Shown: piece by piece, positions 14,201 to 27,700 of the stretch
Position numbering within the stretch: position 1 is the first letter of the stretch
Layout of the letters: the number at the start of each line of letters is the position of its first letter
Source of the DNA: Sphagnum magellanicum
Taxonomy: Eukaryota; Streptophyta; Sphagnopsida; Sphagnales; Sphagnaceae
Direction: 5' to 3'
DNA length: 64,000 bases
Assembly: GCA_021904315.1 (NCBI GenBank)
Contig: CM038911.1
Coordinates: 19,565,390 to 19,629,389, forward strand
Made by a program: the position numbers and the translations under genes
Notes under the pieces: generated by a model
Database searches by the model: none
Seen by the model: only the letters and a program-made list of their open reading frames with translations
Told to the model about the DNA's origin: nothing

Positions 14201-15645
14201 TCCGGACTGAGCTAAACATTTTCACTGTAATGAAAGTATCAGCATACTGTGTTGTACTGACTAGGATTTAGAATTTCATGGATATTGCATTTCTTTTCCT
14301 AAACTCATCAGGTTACTTTCACCTACTTACTGTTGGGTGGTAAACTCTCTTGACTATGCTTTGGTGGGCCAGGCTTCCCATATAACAGGTGGGATTTATA
14401 TGAAGCCTCCTCAACCAGAAGGTCTCTTTCAGTATCTGACGGTAGGGCATATGCAGGCCTTTGTGCTGAGTATTAAGTTCTATTGATATTCTAAATGCAG
14501 AACTTTTTTAGCACATTCAGCAATTTTTAGTTTGATGGGTTCTTTTGCCAAAAAGGGCAGAACGTAATGTGGGAAGGGTGCAGATGGTGTTTGCAACAGA
14601 TCTCTATTCTCGTCAGTTCTTACAGCTTCCACGGTCAGCTGGTGTTGATTTTCGAGCTTCGTAAGCCTCCCTTTCCTTTCTGTACATGTAGGGAAATCAG
14701 ATTAACCTTTCTTGAATTGCTGGATTGCCCAACTAGTAAGCTGGTATATTCTACGATTTGCTGCAGTTCCCCTGGTTTAGAGAGTATTGCTCAGGCATGT
14801 GCATTTTGGCTTTCAGGTTTGCCATTTGCTGTCAGGGGTTTTGAGAGTGAGCAATTCTAATGTGCGTATGTTTTGCTACAATATTGTTAGTTTTGCTTTG
14901 CTTTTTGGATTTGTTCCATAAGCTTTTTCAGGTTTAAGAGTGTGCAGGCACAGGGTTTTCTGGTTTCTGTTGACAGGTTTAAGTCATGTCATTCTCACAT
15001 AAGGACTCTCATTCAGTCTGTAGGTCTGTTGTTGACATTAATTTGTTCCTTTGAATCAGCTAGAGATATTGAGAACATCTCAGGGATATGCTCAGCCCAT
15101 TTTGCATAATTGTTGTCTTGTGGGAAGACAGGTGCTTTTGTCACAAGAGGACAATTGACATGGGCTTTGTTTGCTCAGTATGTCTCTCAATTTTCTGCAA
15201 GCATCACAAAGCATGCTCTACTTGCGGGTATGCAATTTCTTTCTGCTATCTTTGTGATTAGTTTGTGGAAGTCATCACACTTCAAGAACTCTAGCTCCCA
15301 AGACAGTCTTTTTGCTCCCAGATGAAACTTTCGTTGGGAAGTGACAGGCATCAAACAAAAGGGCCTTACAATCTGGATCTCAATGGGAAGTTGCCAATTT
15401 GAAGAGTATATTGATATTTTCTGACACAACTTGCACTAATGCCTTAATTCATGCCAACTTAGATAGGATACAACTTTAGATTGTGCTAATCTACCATACA
15501 ATACAGAATGACTTGCAAGGTTTAGGGTTTACGGTCTTTGTAAGGTTTGCTGTGACATCACTCTTCTGCACCCTGCTTGTTTTGTGGCAGAGCAAATTTC
15601 AATGTTAAGAAAGGAGGTCAAAAGAGAAAACACCCCTCAAGCTGA
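11223..15645 (+). CDS. TFB4: TFIIH core subunit 3 (TFB4/p34)
   Basis: TFB4 (GTF2H3, p34) is a structural subunit of the TFIIH core, which opens DNA in transcription initiation and nucleotide-excision repair. Twelve exons: 11223-11253, 11462-11559, 12450-12529, 12698-12900, 13305-13351, 13620-13657, 13833-13878, 14127-14180, 14373-14441, 14584-14660, 15132-15227, 15591-15645. All junctions are GT-AG with agreeing phases, giving 297 aa against about 300 in the family. Motifs in order: DDVSAVVILLDVNPYFWG (start of the vWA-like fold), QVTVIAMG, SLSMALCYIQRIL, YIAVMNSIFSAQR, VPIDACIVGSQHSAFLQQ, ITGG then GLFQYLT, and a C-terminal zinc-finger region with CFCHKRTIDMGFVCSVC and CSTCG. The last exon is short and basic (KRKHPSS). 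Intron 2 contains a tandem repeat. The start is the first ATG after the telo-boxes and joins in phase to the conserved DDVS. The gene appears intact. Confidence 0.95.
11735..12375. repeat. tandem repeat inside TFB4 intron 2
   Basis: About three diverged copies of a unit of roughly 200-240 bp. Recurring blocks are TCTAGCTTTCAGC, CCTGAGATG, ACAGAGTGCAAGA, TTTAGGGTTT-like strings, GGAACCCTAAGATCATTGAAG and ACATGGTTCAGAGTT. The CTTTCAG/AGTG block mimics a splice acceptor plus exon in two copies, but no family residues are encoded there. The repeats make intron 2 by far the longest intron of the gene. Confidence 0.75.
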
Positions 15646-16360
15646 CACTCGTTGATTTGGGTTGACCCAGAAGGAGAGTATGATTCATTTCTACCCCTGG
15701 ATTTCAAGGTGTAGACTGCAGACTGCTGAGATATCAAATATCAGAAGAAAAGTGTATATAGCTGAATGCATGTGAGGTACAATGAATCTTGAAAATAAGC
15801 ATCTTTTCAGTGAAACTCCATTGTGAAGGAAATAGTCCAAGCAGTTAGAGTATCCACCGAAAGGGTTTGGTTTTGATTACTCAGGAGCTTAGATTTCATT
15901 TTGCAGGGCAACCACTGGCATGTTACAGAACAGCATTAACAAATTCTGGAGCATTAAGTGATGTTTAGAATAGACTACTTTTTAGCAGTCTTCAAAGCAA
16001 TTTTGTAGTGACAGTGCAGACCATCTTGGAAGCTTTGGATATGATGAGTTTACAGGTGGGTTCTTACATACTGTTGCAAACAACCTTGTCATCGATTTTA
16101 TCATTAATGAAATATCTGAAATGGATGTACTATAAATGCCATTTTCATACATGAAGAGAGCAATTATGATGTTTTCATACAGAAGCAGTGTGGGTATAGA
16201 AAGATAGGCCCAATGGTTGTTGCTGCGGGTAGGGTAATTGGTCAGTAATAAAAATGCAGGTCACGGGTTATTGCTTTTAACTCATGAATTGATGTCAGTC
16301 AGGTCATTGAGATTCTCACAATGGTAAGTTACGGACTTGGAGAGAGGTCCTTGGGCAGAC
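15646..16360. other. TFB4-IMP4 spacer
   Basis: No gene is visible between the TFB4 stop and the duplicated region upstream of IMP4. The first part must contain the TFB4 3' UTR. Nothing else is supported. Confidence 0.5.
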
Positions 16361-16362
16361 AA

Positions 16363-16762
16363 AAAATAAAAGTCTGAAGTATCAGCCAGCCATTTTGCAG
16401 ATAAATGGTGTGAACAAAACAGTGCTGTCATCCAATTTTGCTGGCCCACACTGCCCCCAAAGAAAAAACCAACAATCTGCCCAAAACCCTAATTCTAATA
16501 ATCTCATTATAGAAGGTTAACAGAGAATGGGAAAGCCCAGGAAGAAGGGTCCTGAATTTTCAGATATTAAATTTTTAGATAGATGCTAGAACAGACAGAA
16601 AATCAAAAAAAAAAGAAAAAGATCTGAAGTATTTATTATTTTTTTATTTACAGCCCTCTTGCAAATTTTGTCTGGGTGTGAGCTAAAGTGCAGTTCATCC
16701 AATTCTGCCCGCACTGCCCGCCTCGAGTAACAACACAACAACCTGCCCAAAACCCTAATTGT
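16363..16762 (+). promoter_or_regulatory. duplicated IMP4 upstream region with telo-boxes
   Basis: Two related blocks, about 16363-16500 and 16612-16762, share in order TCTGAAGTAT, a GCAGAT/GCAAAT-type segment, GGTGTGA, TCATCCAATT, CACTGCCC and CTGCCCAAAACCCTAATT. Each ends in a telo-box (AAACCCTAA at 16484-16492 and 16750-16758), and further AACCCTAA copies follow at about 16787 and 16816. IMP4 begins at 16907. Telo-boxes are typical of plant ribosome-biogenesis promoters, which fits IMP4. The duplication may give two core promoters; that is inference. Confidence 0.6.
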
Positions 16763-16906
16763 AACCTAGTTCTAAGGCTGGTTTGTAACCCTAATTCTAC
16801 TAGCCCTAACTCTAACCCTAATTGGAGAAGCTCGAAAATGGAGAGCTGAGGAAGAAGGAGGGGAATTTGTGCGGGTGCGCAGCGGAGAGCGTCAGAGAAG
16901 TTGATA

Positions 16907-19900
16907 ATGCTTCGAAGAAGTACGCGGCTGCGCCGCGAATATTTGTACAGGAAGAGCCTTGAGGGCAAGGAACGATCTCTGTACGAGAAGAAGAGGAAAA
17001 TTAAGCAAGCTCTTGCAGGTTTGTTTGTTTGTTTGTTTTTTTTCTTTTCTTTTCCGTTTTTGCAGCTGTGCGAGAACAGCATTGTGGTTTCAGAGGGCAA
17101 GCTTGTGTACGCTTCTCTGGAAATCTTGTTTTTTCTTTTTTAACATAAACAGTTGCGTTAGTACAAAACGGATCTCGTCATGGATTGATCTAGGGGAGGG
17201 GAGGTTGTGTTGTCACTTGTAGAGGGAAAACCTATTCCGACGGAGCTAAGGAATGAAGAGGCAGCTTTGCGTCAAGAAATCGATCTCGAGGACGAGATAA
17301 CTGCAGGTGCTATGTTATCAGATTGTGCAGTTTTTTGTTTGTCTGTCTTCCCATTTGGTTTTGTTAAAGGATTTGTTTTAGGGTTTAGGGTTCCCACCCC
17401 CATGTGCCTTTGTCTTAAATGCTTACTTTGTACAGAGGCAGAGGACTAGATAAGATTAGGGTATTAGGTTTTTTTTAGCATAATATGCTCTTGCATTGTC
17501 CAGAGCAGTATGAAGGTGAAATTTGGCCGTTTCCAATGTTCCACATTCAAATGCTTAAGATGGAAATGCCTGGAGCCATTCCAGATAGCTTTCCTGCCGG
17601 TGCTGAAGTCAGTAGGTGAGCCATCATCAATCACATCCCTTGAATCTTGAATATGAAGTGGTGGCACTCATTAGATGGGAATGATTGTCTATTGATCATC
17701 AGAGTTCAAATCCACCATCGATGACGAGTATGCCCTGGCAGGGCAGCAAGACCCCAAGATTCTCATAACGACTTCTCGGGACCCCAGTAGCCGCCTTGTC
17801 CAATTTGTGAAGGTCGTCTCCCCACCCTGACTCTGTGGTATTCTCTCATCTTCATTGTTAAATGACCATAGGGAGGTGACTAAGGAACATGGGCTATATT
17901 TAAGATTTTATCTTTAGGGTGAACTTTGGTGCCAGTTTTATTGTTTTAGGGTCCTTACTGCTAGTTCTATTGTTCTTTTTGTTCTAGTTCTTCCCTTCTG
18001 TGTATTTCTTCTTCCCTGTTCTTCAATCCTTTCTCTGGGATTTTTTTTATATTGATTCAAAAGGAAAATGTTTTTGCCTAGTCCTGATTACCTTAATCCT
18101 GAGTATGGAGATTTCTTGCTACTCATGAGAGTTGTATATTTCATCCTTGGGTTGATTGCATCATGAGTTAAAGCAGTATTTTGCAACATTTTGCTACCAC
18201 ATGGATAACTGCCTCTCTGAATAGCACTGGTTTGGTGGTATTATGTATGCAGGAGTTGAAGATTGTGTTTCCAAATGCCCAGAGGATAAATAGAGGAGGC
18301 CAGGTATGGGACTTTTGGGTTCTCTGCATTTTAATTGCCAATTAAGTGAAGTTGCTAGCAGAGTGTGTTTTCCTCTAATACAACAAGAGTGAACACTTTA
18401 AAGTCACAAGGAAAGATTATATTTTGTACTCCTGTTAGTAATGGCATTTTGTGATTTGACTATCTAGCTGCACTGGAACTCTTAGCAAATTGGATGTGGA
18501 CTTGACAGGTAATATCAGAGATTGTTGAGTCTTGTCGGGCTAGTGACTTTACAGACATAGTCATGGTTCATGAGCACCGCGGGGAGCCTGATGGTCTAAT
18601 TGTGTGCCATCTGCCTTTTGGCCCAACAGCATATTTTGGACTTCTCAATGTGGTAAGTGGAGTACTCTCTTCTCTCCAGAAATACCAAGTAAAACCAATT
18701 AACACTCAAATGCATCTGCATGCATGGAGGCTGATCATACCACTGTTGTGAGAAAGGAAGAATATACACTAGTATACCCACTCTCTAATAGACTATTCAG
18801 GAATGCACTTGTGCCTGTCTTGTCCATATGAGAATAATGTGAGTTTGCTGATATGTGACCAGGTGACAAGGCATGACATTAAGGATAAGAGTGTTCTTGG
18901 TACAATGTCAGAGGCATACCCTCATCTTATACTCAACAATTTCAGTACCAAGGTGTTGACATCTGCCTGCTGTATCCTTAAAAACCATGTGTTTTTCTTT
19001 GTGCCATATCCATGAAAAATTCATAACCTGCTCACCTTTAGACAGCAGTCCGTACTATATGATTCGCTAGATGTAGAGCATGCTAGTGTGTGATGCTCAT
19101 CTGTGTTACCAGATTGGGAGTTAACAATGGTTTGGGTTTTTGTGTGCGGAGGATTCCAACAGCTTGGGCAGAGAACAGCCAACATTTTAAAGCACCTATT
19201 CCCAGTACCTAAGTCAGACTCAAAACGTATCATCACATTTGCCAATGAGTCAGACTACATCTCCTTCAGGTGTGTTACTTTTGTCACGAGTTTCTGAAGG
19301 ACACCAGGGTTTAGGGTTTAGGTGTCTGAGGTCATGATTCCACAGCATTCTTTTCTTTCTGTAAATCTTGCCTTTTTGAAATTGAAAACCTTTATTGTTT
19401 TTTTTAGCTGGATCTTGTTCGTAGCAGCCTTGTAAATGTATCAATGAAGTTGCTCATTTCTTAGAGATGGTGAAGAATTGGGAAACCTTTCGTGTACACT
19501 AGCATGCTGAGTTGCTGATATGTTTGGGTGTGGAAATGACTAGGCACCATGTGTATGAAAAACCAGGTGGTGTGAAGTCAATCGACTTAAAAGAAGTTGG
19601 TCCTAGGTTTGAGCTCCGGCTTTATCAGGTTTGCTACTACCCATCTTGCTGTATTTTCTGAAGGCTCCTGGCTCTTTGCAGGAACAGAGTATACCTTGTA
19701 GTTTTCCACTGTAATTTGTCTTTTCTTAATCATGAGAATGGAGATTTCTTTATTCTTATGAAATACTGTAATTTTGTAGCATTGTAAATGTTTTACTGAA
19801 CTACTACCTCTGGATATGCAGATAAAGCTTGGAACAGTGGACCAAGTGGAAGCCCAAAATGAATGGGTCATGAGGCCTTACATGAATACTGCGCGCAAAC

Positions 19901-19914
19901 GGACAAAACTTTAA
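16907..19914 (+). CDS. IMP4: U3 snoRNP protein IMP4 (Brix domain)
   Basis: IMP4 is a Brix-domain protein of the U3 snoRNP/SSU processome, which works with MPP10 and IMP3 in pre-18S rRNA cleavage in the nucleolus. Nine exons: 16907-17018, 17223-17306, 17703-17812, 18253-18303, 18509-18652, 18863-18952, 19163-19269, 19544-19628, 19822-19914. All are GT-AG with agreeing phases. The product is 291 aa, the usual family length. Landmarks: the basic N-terminus [40 protein letters not shown], then Brix-domain blocks [114 protein letters not shown] and the end [10 protein letters not shown]. The ATG at 16907 aligns with the conserved start. Regulation is probably through the telo-box region upstream. 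Intact. Confidence 0.96.
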
Positions 19915-20051
19915 TTCCAGTTTCCCTGTCAGAATGTTCATTTAGTGTTTAGGTTGGCTAGATGGTAGTTGAAAAAGGATTACTCCAAGGTGGAAACAAA
20001 GAAAGAACTACAGAGTTGCATATGCTTTGCACATCAAAGGATGTATTATTC

Positions 20052-20180
20052 TTGCCAACCTATGTATTTCTTCCTTTCTCACCATCATTGTTCCTACTGC
20101 AGAATTGTGAAGGATGTATAAATTTTTGCCAACCTATATATTTCTTCCTTTCTCAGCATCATTGTTCTTACTGCAGAATT
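20052..20180. repeat. 74-bp tandem duplication, IMP4 3' flank
   Basis: Two near-identical copies with a 74-bp period, starting at 20052 and 20126 with TTGCCAACCTAT. They share TTTCTTCCTTTCTCA, CATCATTGTTC and TACTGCAGAATTGTG. They lie between the convergent IMP4 and HEMC genes. Confidence 0.85.
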
Positions 20181-20349
20181 GTGTTTTGTTACATTTTTGT
20201 AGTCTCTTACATCTCTGATACTGAATATCTACAACAGCCACATAAGGATGTTCAGCTTGTGTGGTAGTGGTATGATTTGTAGTCATGATCCCAAATTTAC
20301 ATTGTGGTGAGACAGTTCAAGAGGTTACTTCAAAGTTGTAACCACCACT

Positions 20350-20592
20350 GGAAGAGTCTTTTGCATCCTGCCTCATGATTGTACATTGCTTACCTTTCAA
20401 AATCATGTGAAATTACATTGATGGTATCCACCTTTGACATGGAAGCTAAATTATACCATGAAATAGGTGTGGAAGAGTCTTTTGCATCCAGCATCATCCT
20501 TGTACATTCCTTACCTTCAAAATCGTGTGAAATTACATGGATGGGCTTACCCACCTTCAACATGGAAGCTAAATTATACCATGAAATGGTTG
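20350..20592. repeat. 121-bp tandem duplication between IMP4 and HEMC
   Basis: Two copies begin at 20350 and 20471 with GGAAGAGTCTTTTGCATCC and run to ATACCATGAAAT. The second has a small insertion (GGGCTTACC region). It sits just past the HEMC stop codon, in what may be shared 3' UTR space of two convergent genes. No coding role is seen. Confidence 0.85.
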
Positions 20593-20707
20593 TAGTACAT
20601 ACCAGCAAGTGCAAAAGATTTGTGTGGTACCCTCTATCAAATACTAAACTTCTGTTGTTATTTTGAATGTGATTGATCACACTGTCTCTTCTTATGTTGT
20701 GGGTCAT

Positions 20708-23005
<2,298 letters not shown>

Positions 23006-23135
23006 TTCCGCAGCAAAGCGATGGTTCTTCCGCTACTGCGGGAGTGCGATGGCGGAGACTTGGGCGAGAGAGAGAGAGAGAGAAAACGCAGCAAATCCTT
23101 CTTTCCCTTTTGCGCCGGGATTTGGTTTTGGATAA
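23006..23135 (-). promoter_or_regulatory. HEMC upstream region with (GA)n
   Basis: The CpG-rich stretch directly upstream of the HEMC start contains a GA dinucleotide run (about 23065-23082, CT on the gene strand). I see no clear TATA box. Assignment as promoter or 5' UTR is from position only. Confidence 0.35.
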
Positions 23136-23139
23136 TCTT

Positions 23140-24160
23140 TCATCCACCGTCCTCATCCATCCTCACGTCGCATATCCATCCATGAGCTTTCTAACTTCAT
23201 CTATAATCAACAAGTGTGTTTTAATCCACCCAGGTATCATGCATCGTCCATCATGACCCATGCATCTCATACATCCATCCATGCATAACCCTAAACCACC
23301 CCTACTACAACATCTAGAGTGTTATTAATTTTCTCTTTTTTCAATTTTCTTCGTAAATCTTTCATCCATGTTCCTTATCCATTGTCATATTACATATCCA
23401 TCCATGAGTTTTCAAACTTCATCCATGATCAACAAATGTGTTTTAATCCACACCAATATCATGCATCATCTATCATGGCCCATTCACCTCATACATCCAT
23501 ACATCATTAACCCTAAACTGCCCCTACTACAACATCTTGAGCATCATTAATTTTCTCTTTTTCCAACTTTTTTCATAAATCCTTCATCCATGTTGCTTAT
23601 CCGTTGTCATGTCACATATCCATCCATGATCAACAAATGTGTTTTAATCCACACCAAATAGCATGCATCATCTATCATGACTCATGCACCTCATACATCC
23701 ATACATAATCCTACTACAACATCAAGAGGGTAATAAAACTTTTCTCTTTTTTATCTTTCACTTTCCATAAATCTTTCATCCACCTTCCTTAACCATCGTC
23801 ACATCACATATCCATTCATGACCTTTCAAACTTCATCCATTATCAACACATGTTCTAATCCACAGCATCATGCATCCATCATGACCAATGATGTTCTTCA
23901 TACATCCATGTACCCTACTACTACATCTACAAGGTTATTAATTTCTCTTTTCAATTTTCATTTTCTATGTATCCTTCATCCATGACCTTTCAAACTTCAT
24001 CCATAATCATGAACATAATTTGTTTTAATCCACAATATCATACATCCATACCCTACTACAACATCTTCAAGGTTATTATTTTCTCTATGAACATTCATTC
24101 TTTGTAATCCTTCATATTTGCCATGTCACATATCCATCCATGACCTTTTAGACTTTATCC
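23140..24160. repeat. decaying tandem array of CATCCATGA units
   Basis: At least five to six copies share CATATCCATCCATGA, TTTCAAACTTCATCCAT, ATCAACA-ATGTGTTTTAATCCAC, ATCATGCATC-TC-ATCATG, TCATACATCCAT, CCTACTACAACATC and TTATTAATTTTCTCTTTT. Unit starts lie at about 23177, 23401, 23620, 23813, 23981 and 24136, so the spacing shrinks from about 224 to about 155 bp through internal deletions. An AACCCTAAAC string occurs in the first units. No coding potential; the open frames in it are low-complexity artefacts. Confidence 0.85.
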
Positions 24161-25121
24161 ATTATCGATGGTCAATTTTTTTTTTCTCCTACCCCCTACC
24201 TCTTGTTTTTTCATGCCTTCCTCTCTCTCCCGTCCTTTTCCAGTTCATAATTTTTCTTTTTATTTTCTTTGGGACCTTTTTCATTAGTTTTTTCTTTGGT
24301 TTTCTTTCATGTATCTTTATTTTTTTTTAATTTTCTATTTTGTGTACCTCTATTCCAGGCCTTTGTGATTATTTTTTTCTTTTTTCATGGTTTTATTATG
24401 TGTCTTTATTTGAGGTTTTTGTGGCCTTTATGTTTTGTGTTGTTTATTTTATCCTTTTATTATAAATCGTTGTTTAATAAATTTGGGGGTTTAAGTTTTT
24501 TTGTAAATTTAATTTAATTTTTTTTTTTGAGATTTTTGTTGTTTATCTGGTTTTCGGTGTTTTTTTATTTTTATCTTTTTTTTTGTTATTTGTAATTTTT
24601 GAAACTCTTATTTTCTTACTTTTTATTGTGGGTTTTTTTTTTGTTTTTAAAAATTTTCTCAATATATAACCTAATTGATCTTTAATGAATGACACTAAAA
24701 GTGGGTAGTTAGGATTTATATTTGAATGATTGTGAACCATTGCTTCGTCAAAAGACCTAAACTAACCTAATTAACAAAACCCTATTTGGGAGGCCATTCT
24801 TTCAACTTTCCCTTCATGAAGAACTCAAATCAAGTTTAATCTTGACCTAAACTACTTGACATGATTCCTTTCCCACCTTTGCGCCTTGATCACAACAATC
24901 AAGCCTAATTAAATGTGTGCCTATCAAGGTACGAGAAAAGACGTTTAGGCTTTGCAAAAACCTAAGTCCCAAGCTACGCGATTATAATACGTGAACGGGG
25001 TCATGACTTCCCGCGTTGGTCATCATTACCAACCAACCCCTTAGGATGCACTTTGGGCATGTGCACATCCCCGCAAGCTCACCTTGCTTGCCTCCTCTTT
25101 TGGGGCCAAGATTTCTCTTAT
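24161..25121. other. T-rich spacer, no gene
   Basis: Positions 24170-24660 are extremely T-rich on the plus strand and give only Phe/Leu-rich artefact frames. From 24770 to 25121 the composition is balanced. This part may belong to the 3' flank or LTR of the neighbouring chromovirus, split by solo LTR A, but I could not show that. Confidence 0.4.
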
Positions 25122-25945
25122 TGTCGCAACCCCACTTTGAAGGAAGTGTGAAGTTGCCATTCACATTCCCGAAAATGGGATTTGGGAGTCCTCCAAGACT
25201 CCCGAAAACTCAGAGCGCAATTTCAGGGGTTAAAACACCTTGCATTGAGGCGTTATTTATACCGTTGGAAAGGTCTCGAAGTGTAAATGTCCAAAATGGC
25301 CTCACATGAGTCATTTAGACATCTGCAGCATAAGTTATGGTCGAAAGAAAGGCCAGGAGTTAAACTGCCAGTTTGACTCCCGACCACTAAAAGTCAGGAA
25401 TCGATCCGATCCCGGTGTGCGTAGGTGGAGTGCAACACACCGTTGAAAAGCTTTCGAGGAGAGCTACAACTTTGGTTTAGACCTTGTCCCGATCCGAGCT
25501 TGGGGTGAGAAGTTATGAACGCCCAAAGTCTTGGGAGTCTAAATCGGGATAGTTTCGGGACTCCACTTTGGGAGTCTCGGGAAAAAAAAGCCATTTGGAT
25601 GTAAGTGCAGTGGAGAGCTACAGAGAATACTATATGGGGGAAGGTGGTGGCTTCCCCCGAGTCCAGGCCGTGGTGAGTCAAGTGAGTCCAAGGTTGCCCG
25701 TGGCTTGTCCCAACACTGAAAATGTGCACAATGGGTTCTAACCAACTTATTGGTTGGATTTGGATGCAGGACCAAATAACTAAGTAGCTTGTCCCTCTTC
25801 CTAGTCTAATCCCGGAACTTTGAGCACGCCCCTCTCACCCCCTTTAATGCTGGAAGCTAGGAACGTGCTCCCAGTCCCCCACATTTCCACAACTTGAGTG
25901 ACTTAGCCCCAACTTGGGGCTAAGTAGGGACTTGGGAATGCATCA
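25122..25945 (+). mobile_element. solo LTR copy A (TGTCGCAACC family)
   Basis: 824 bp, starting TGTCGCAACC and ending ATGCATCA (TG...CA ends). It is flanked by CTTAT and CTTAA, an almost perfect 5-bp target duplication. It aligns throughout with copies B (50589-51406), C (54898-55909, inverted) and D (56102-57012). Shared blocks include TTTGACTCCCGACCACTAAA, AGCCATTTGGATGT, GGCCGTGGTGAGTC and AGCACGCCCCTCT. A GGGGGAAG...CTTCCCCC inverted repeat at about 25636-25658 is conserved in the family. No internal region adjoins it, so it is a solo LTR left by recombination. Confidence 0.85.
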
Positions 25946-26151
25946 CTTAACCCCCACCTAGGAGTCCGATTTTGATTTGGGCTTATGTAAGAGAGTTCCA
26001 TTTGTCCATGCCACTTGACAACCCCTTTATATCATACTCATTATGTTTGTGATGCAATCTCTTAGAAGTCTTTAGCCTTTATTTCACTTGCAACTTGATG
26101 TGGTACATTTGTGTAATTTTCCACCCCACTAAAAGAAAGGTGATGTCCTCA
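25946..26151. other. 3' flank of chromovirus fragment
   Basis: Between solo LTR A and the chromovirus stop. On the minus strand a purine-rich string containing AGTGGGGTGGAAAAT follows the stop and could be the polypurine tract, with the 3' LTR starting after it and interrupted by LTR A. This is inference. Confidence 0.35.
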
Positions 26152-27600
26152 TCACGCTCTATGTTTCCTTTGCCTCTTTGCTGGTCTATTGTGGAATTCT
26201 TTTATGGCTTCTTGGGCATGTTCCATCTCGGACTCATTCACCCAAGATGCTTCTATTGGATGGTATTCTTTCCATTTAACCAAATATTCCCGTTCTCACC
26301 TCCTTAGTTGCCTTGATTTGAACATGGCCTCCACTTCAAATTCCGGTTCATTATGAACCAAGTCTAGAGGGGAACTTGAGTTGTGCTTTCGATTGGGCCT
26401 TGAGGCATCACGAGCGACCGGTTTCAAAAGCGAAACATGAAATATGGGATGAACCTTAAGATTTTCTAATAGTTCTAACTTGTAAGTGTTAGGAAATTTA
26501 TTTTCTAACACTTTAAATGGGCTTGCATATGGGCCCAAGAACTTGTGGCTCAACCCTTCTGGTAATTGGAAATTCTTGATGTTCAACCACACTTCATCCC
26601 TTTCTTCAAAGTTCACCTCTCGTTGGGACTTGTCCGCAAAGTCCTTGTACCTTTTATGTGCTTTTTCAAAATTGGCCTTGGCCATTCCCCACAAGCGCCG
26701 CCTCTCTTCATCAAGTTGTGTGACCATGGGTACTTCCTCACTCGCATCACATGGAGGTTGCCCAACCCAAGTTGTGGGCACAATTGGTGACTTGCCGGTC
26801 ACCATTTGAAAAGGGGTGGCCCTTGTTGTTGAATGCTCTGAATTGTTGTAACAAAACTCGACCAACTCCAAATGGTCTATTCAATCTTGTTGATCCGCCG
26901 CCACATAATTTTTAAAGAATTGTTGGATCACCAAATTAACCCTCTCGGTTTGTCCATCCATTTGGGGTCGTAATGAGGTGCTCATTTTGAGCTCTAACCC
27001 CATGCGCTTCCACAAGGCTTTCCAAAACTTGCTTGTGAATTTTGGGTCTCAGTCCGACATAATGTCCTTTGGGAGGCTATGATGCTTGAACACGTGGGTG
27101 AAGAATAACCTTCCCGTCTCTTGGGTCGTGACATTTTCTTTGGTGGGAATGAAGTGTGTCATCTTGCTAAATCAATCCACCACCACCATGATGGCATCGA
27201 AGCCCCTTGATGGGAGTAAGTTCACCATGAAATCCATGAAGACACTTTCCCACGGCCCTTTCGGAATGGGTAATGGTCACAACAATCCGGCTTATTTCTT
27301 ATTGAGTACTAGGTTTTGTTGGCAAGTCAAGTAAGTCTTCACATATTCCTACGCATCCTCTTTCAAGTTGGGCCAATAGTAGGACTTCTTGAGGAATGTG
27401 GTGGTGCCACCCTGGCCCGCAAGGGGCCCATCATGACATTCCTTCAAAATCACGTCCCTTAACCTCCGTTTTGGAACATAAAGCCAATTTTGCTTATAGC
27501 ACAATAGTCCATTCCGCAAGTGGAAATGGGACTTGATCCCCTTTTGAATGTCTTGCTTCCTTCCCTTGGCAAACACATCACGACGGATTTTGTTGCTTTT
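26152..27600 (-). mobile_element. truncated chromovirus: integrase and chromodomain
   Basis: Minus-strand Ty3/gypsy pol 3' part. Order: the integrase zinc-binding region (RRLRDVILKECHDGPLAGQG, then YYWPNL, then CQQ); the catalytic core with VFMDFM, VVVDRFSKM, a DPKF segment and DGQTERVN; the C-terminal module (26871-26296) with FEERDEVWLNIKNFQLPEGL, FLGPYASPFKVL and HPIFHVSLLKPV; then a chromodomain, REYLVKWKEYHPIEASWV, ending at the stop at 26152. A single TGA, probably from CGA, separates the integrase tail (SRQLRR) from the chromodomain. Other in-frame stops interrupt the core. The copy stops abruptly at about 27600, so reverse transcriptase, protease and gag are absent. The chromodomain identifies it as a chromovirus, a lineage that reads histone marks for integration. 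Confidence 0.85.
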
Positions 27601-27700
27601 ATGTTAATGCACAAGCACTTCCATTCTTGCCATGTTTTATATACATATATATTTTTTCGGCTGTTTTAAGGTGATGAGTCACTTTTTCTGCCTGCCACAG

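Noticed and set aside
23285-23520. AACCCTAAAC strings as an interstitial telomere tract
   Set aside because: Single copies inside much longer repeat units; there is no run of the heptamer.
24118-24517. Phe-rich frames suggesting membrane proteins
   Set aside because: They come from extreme T-richness and have no start context or homologous motif.
26486-26809. 107-codon plus-strand frame
   Set aside because: It is antisense to the chromovirus integrase tail, which has clear family motifs on the minus strand.
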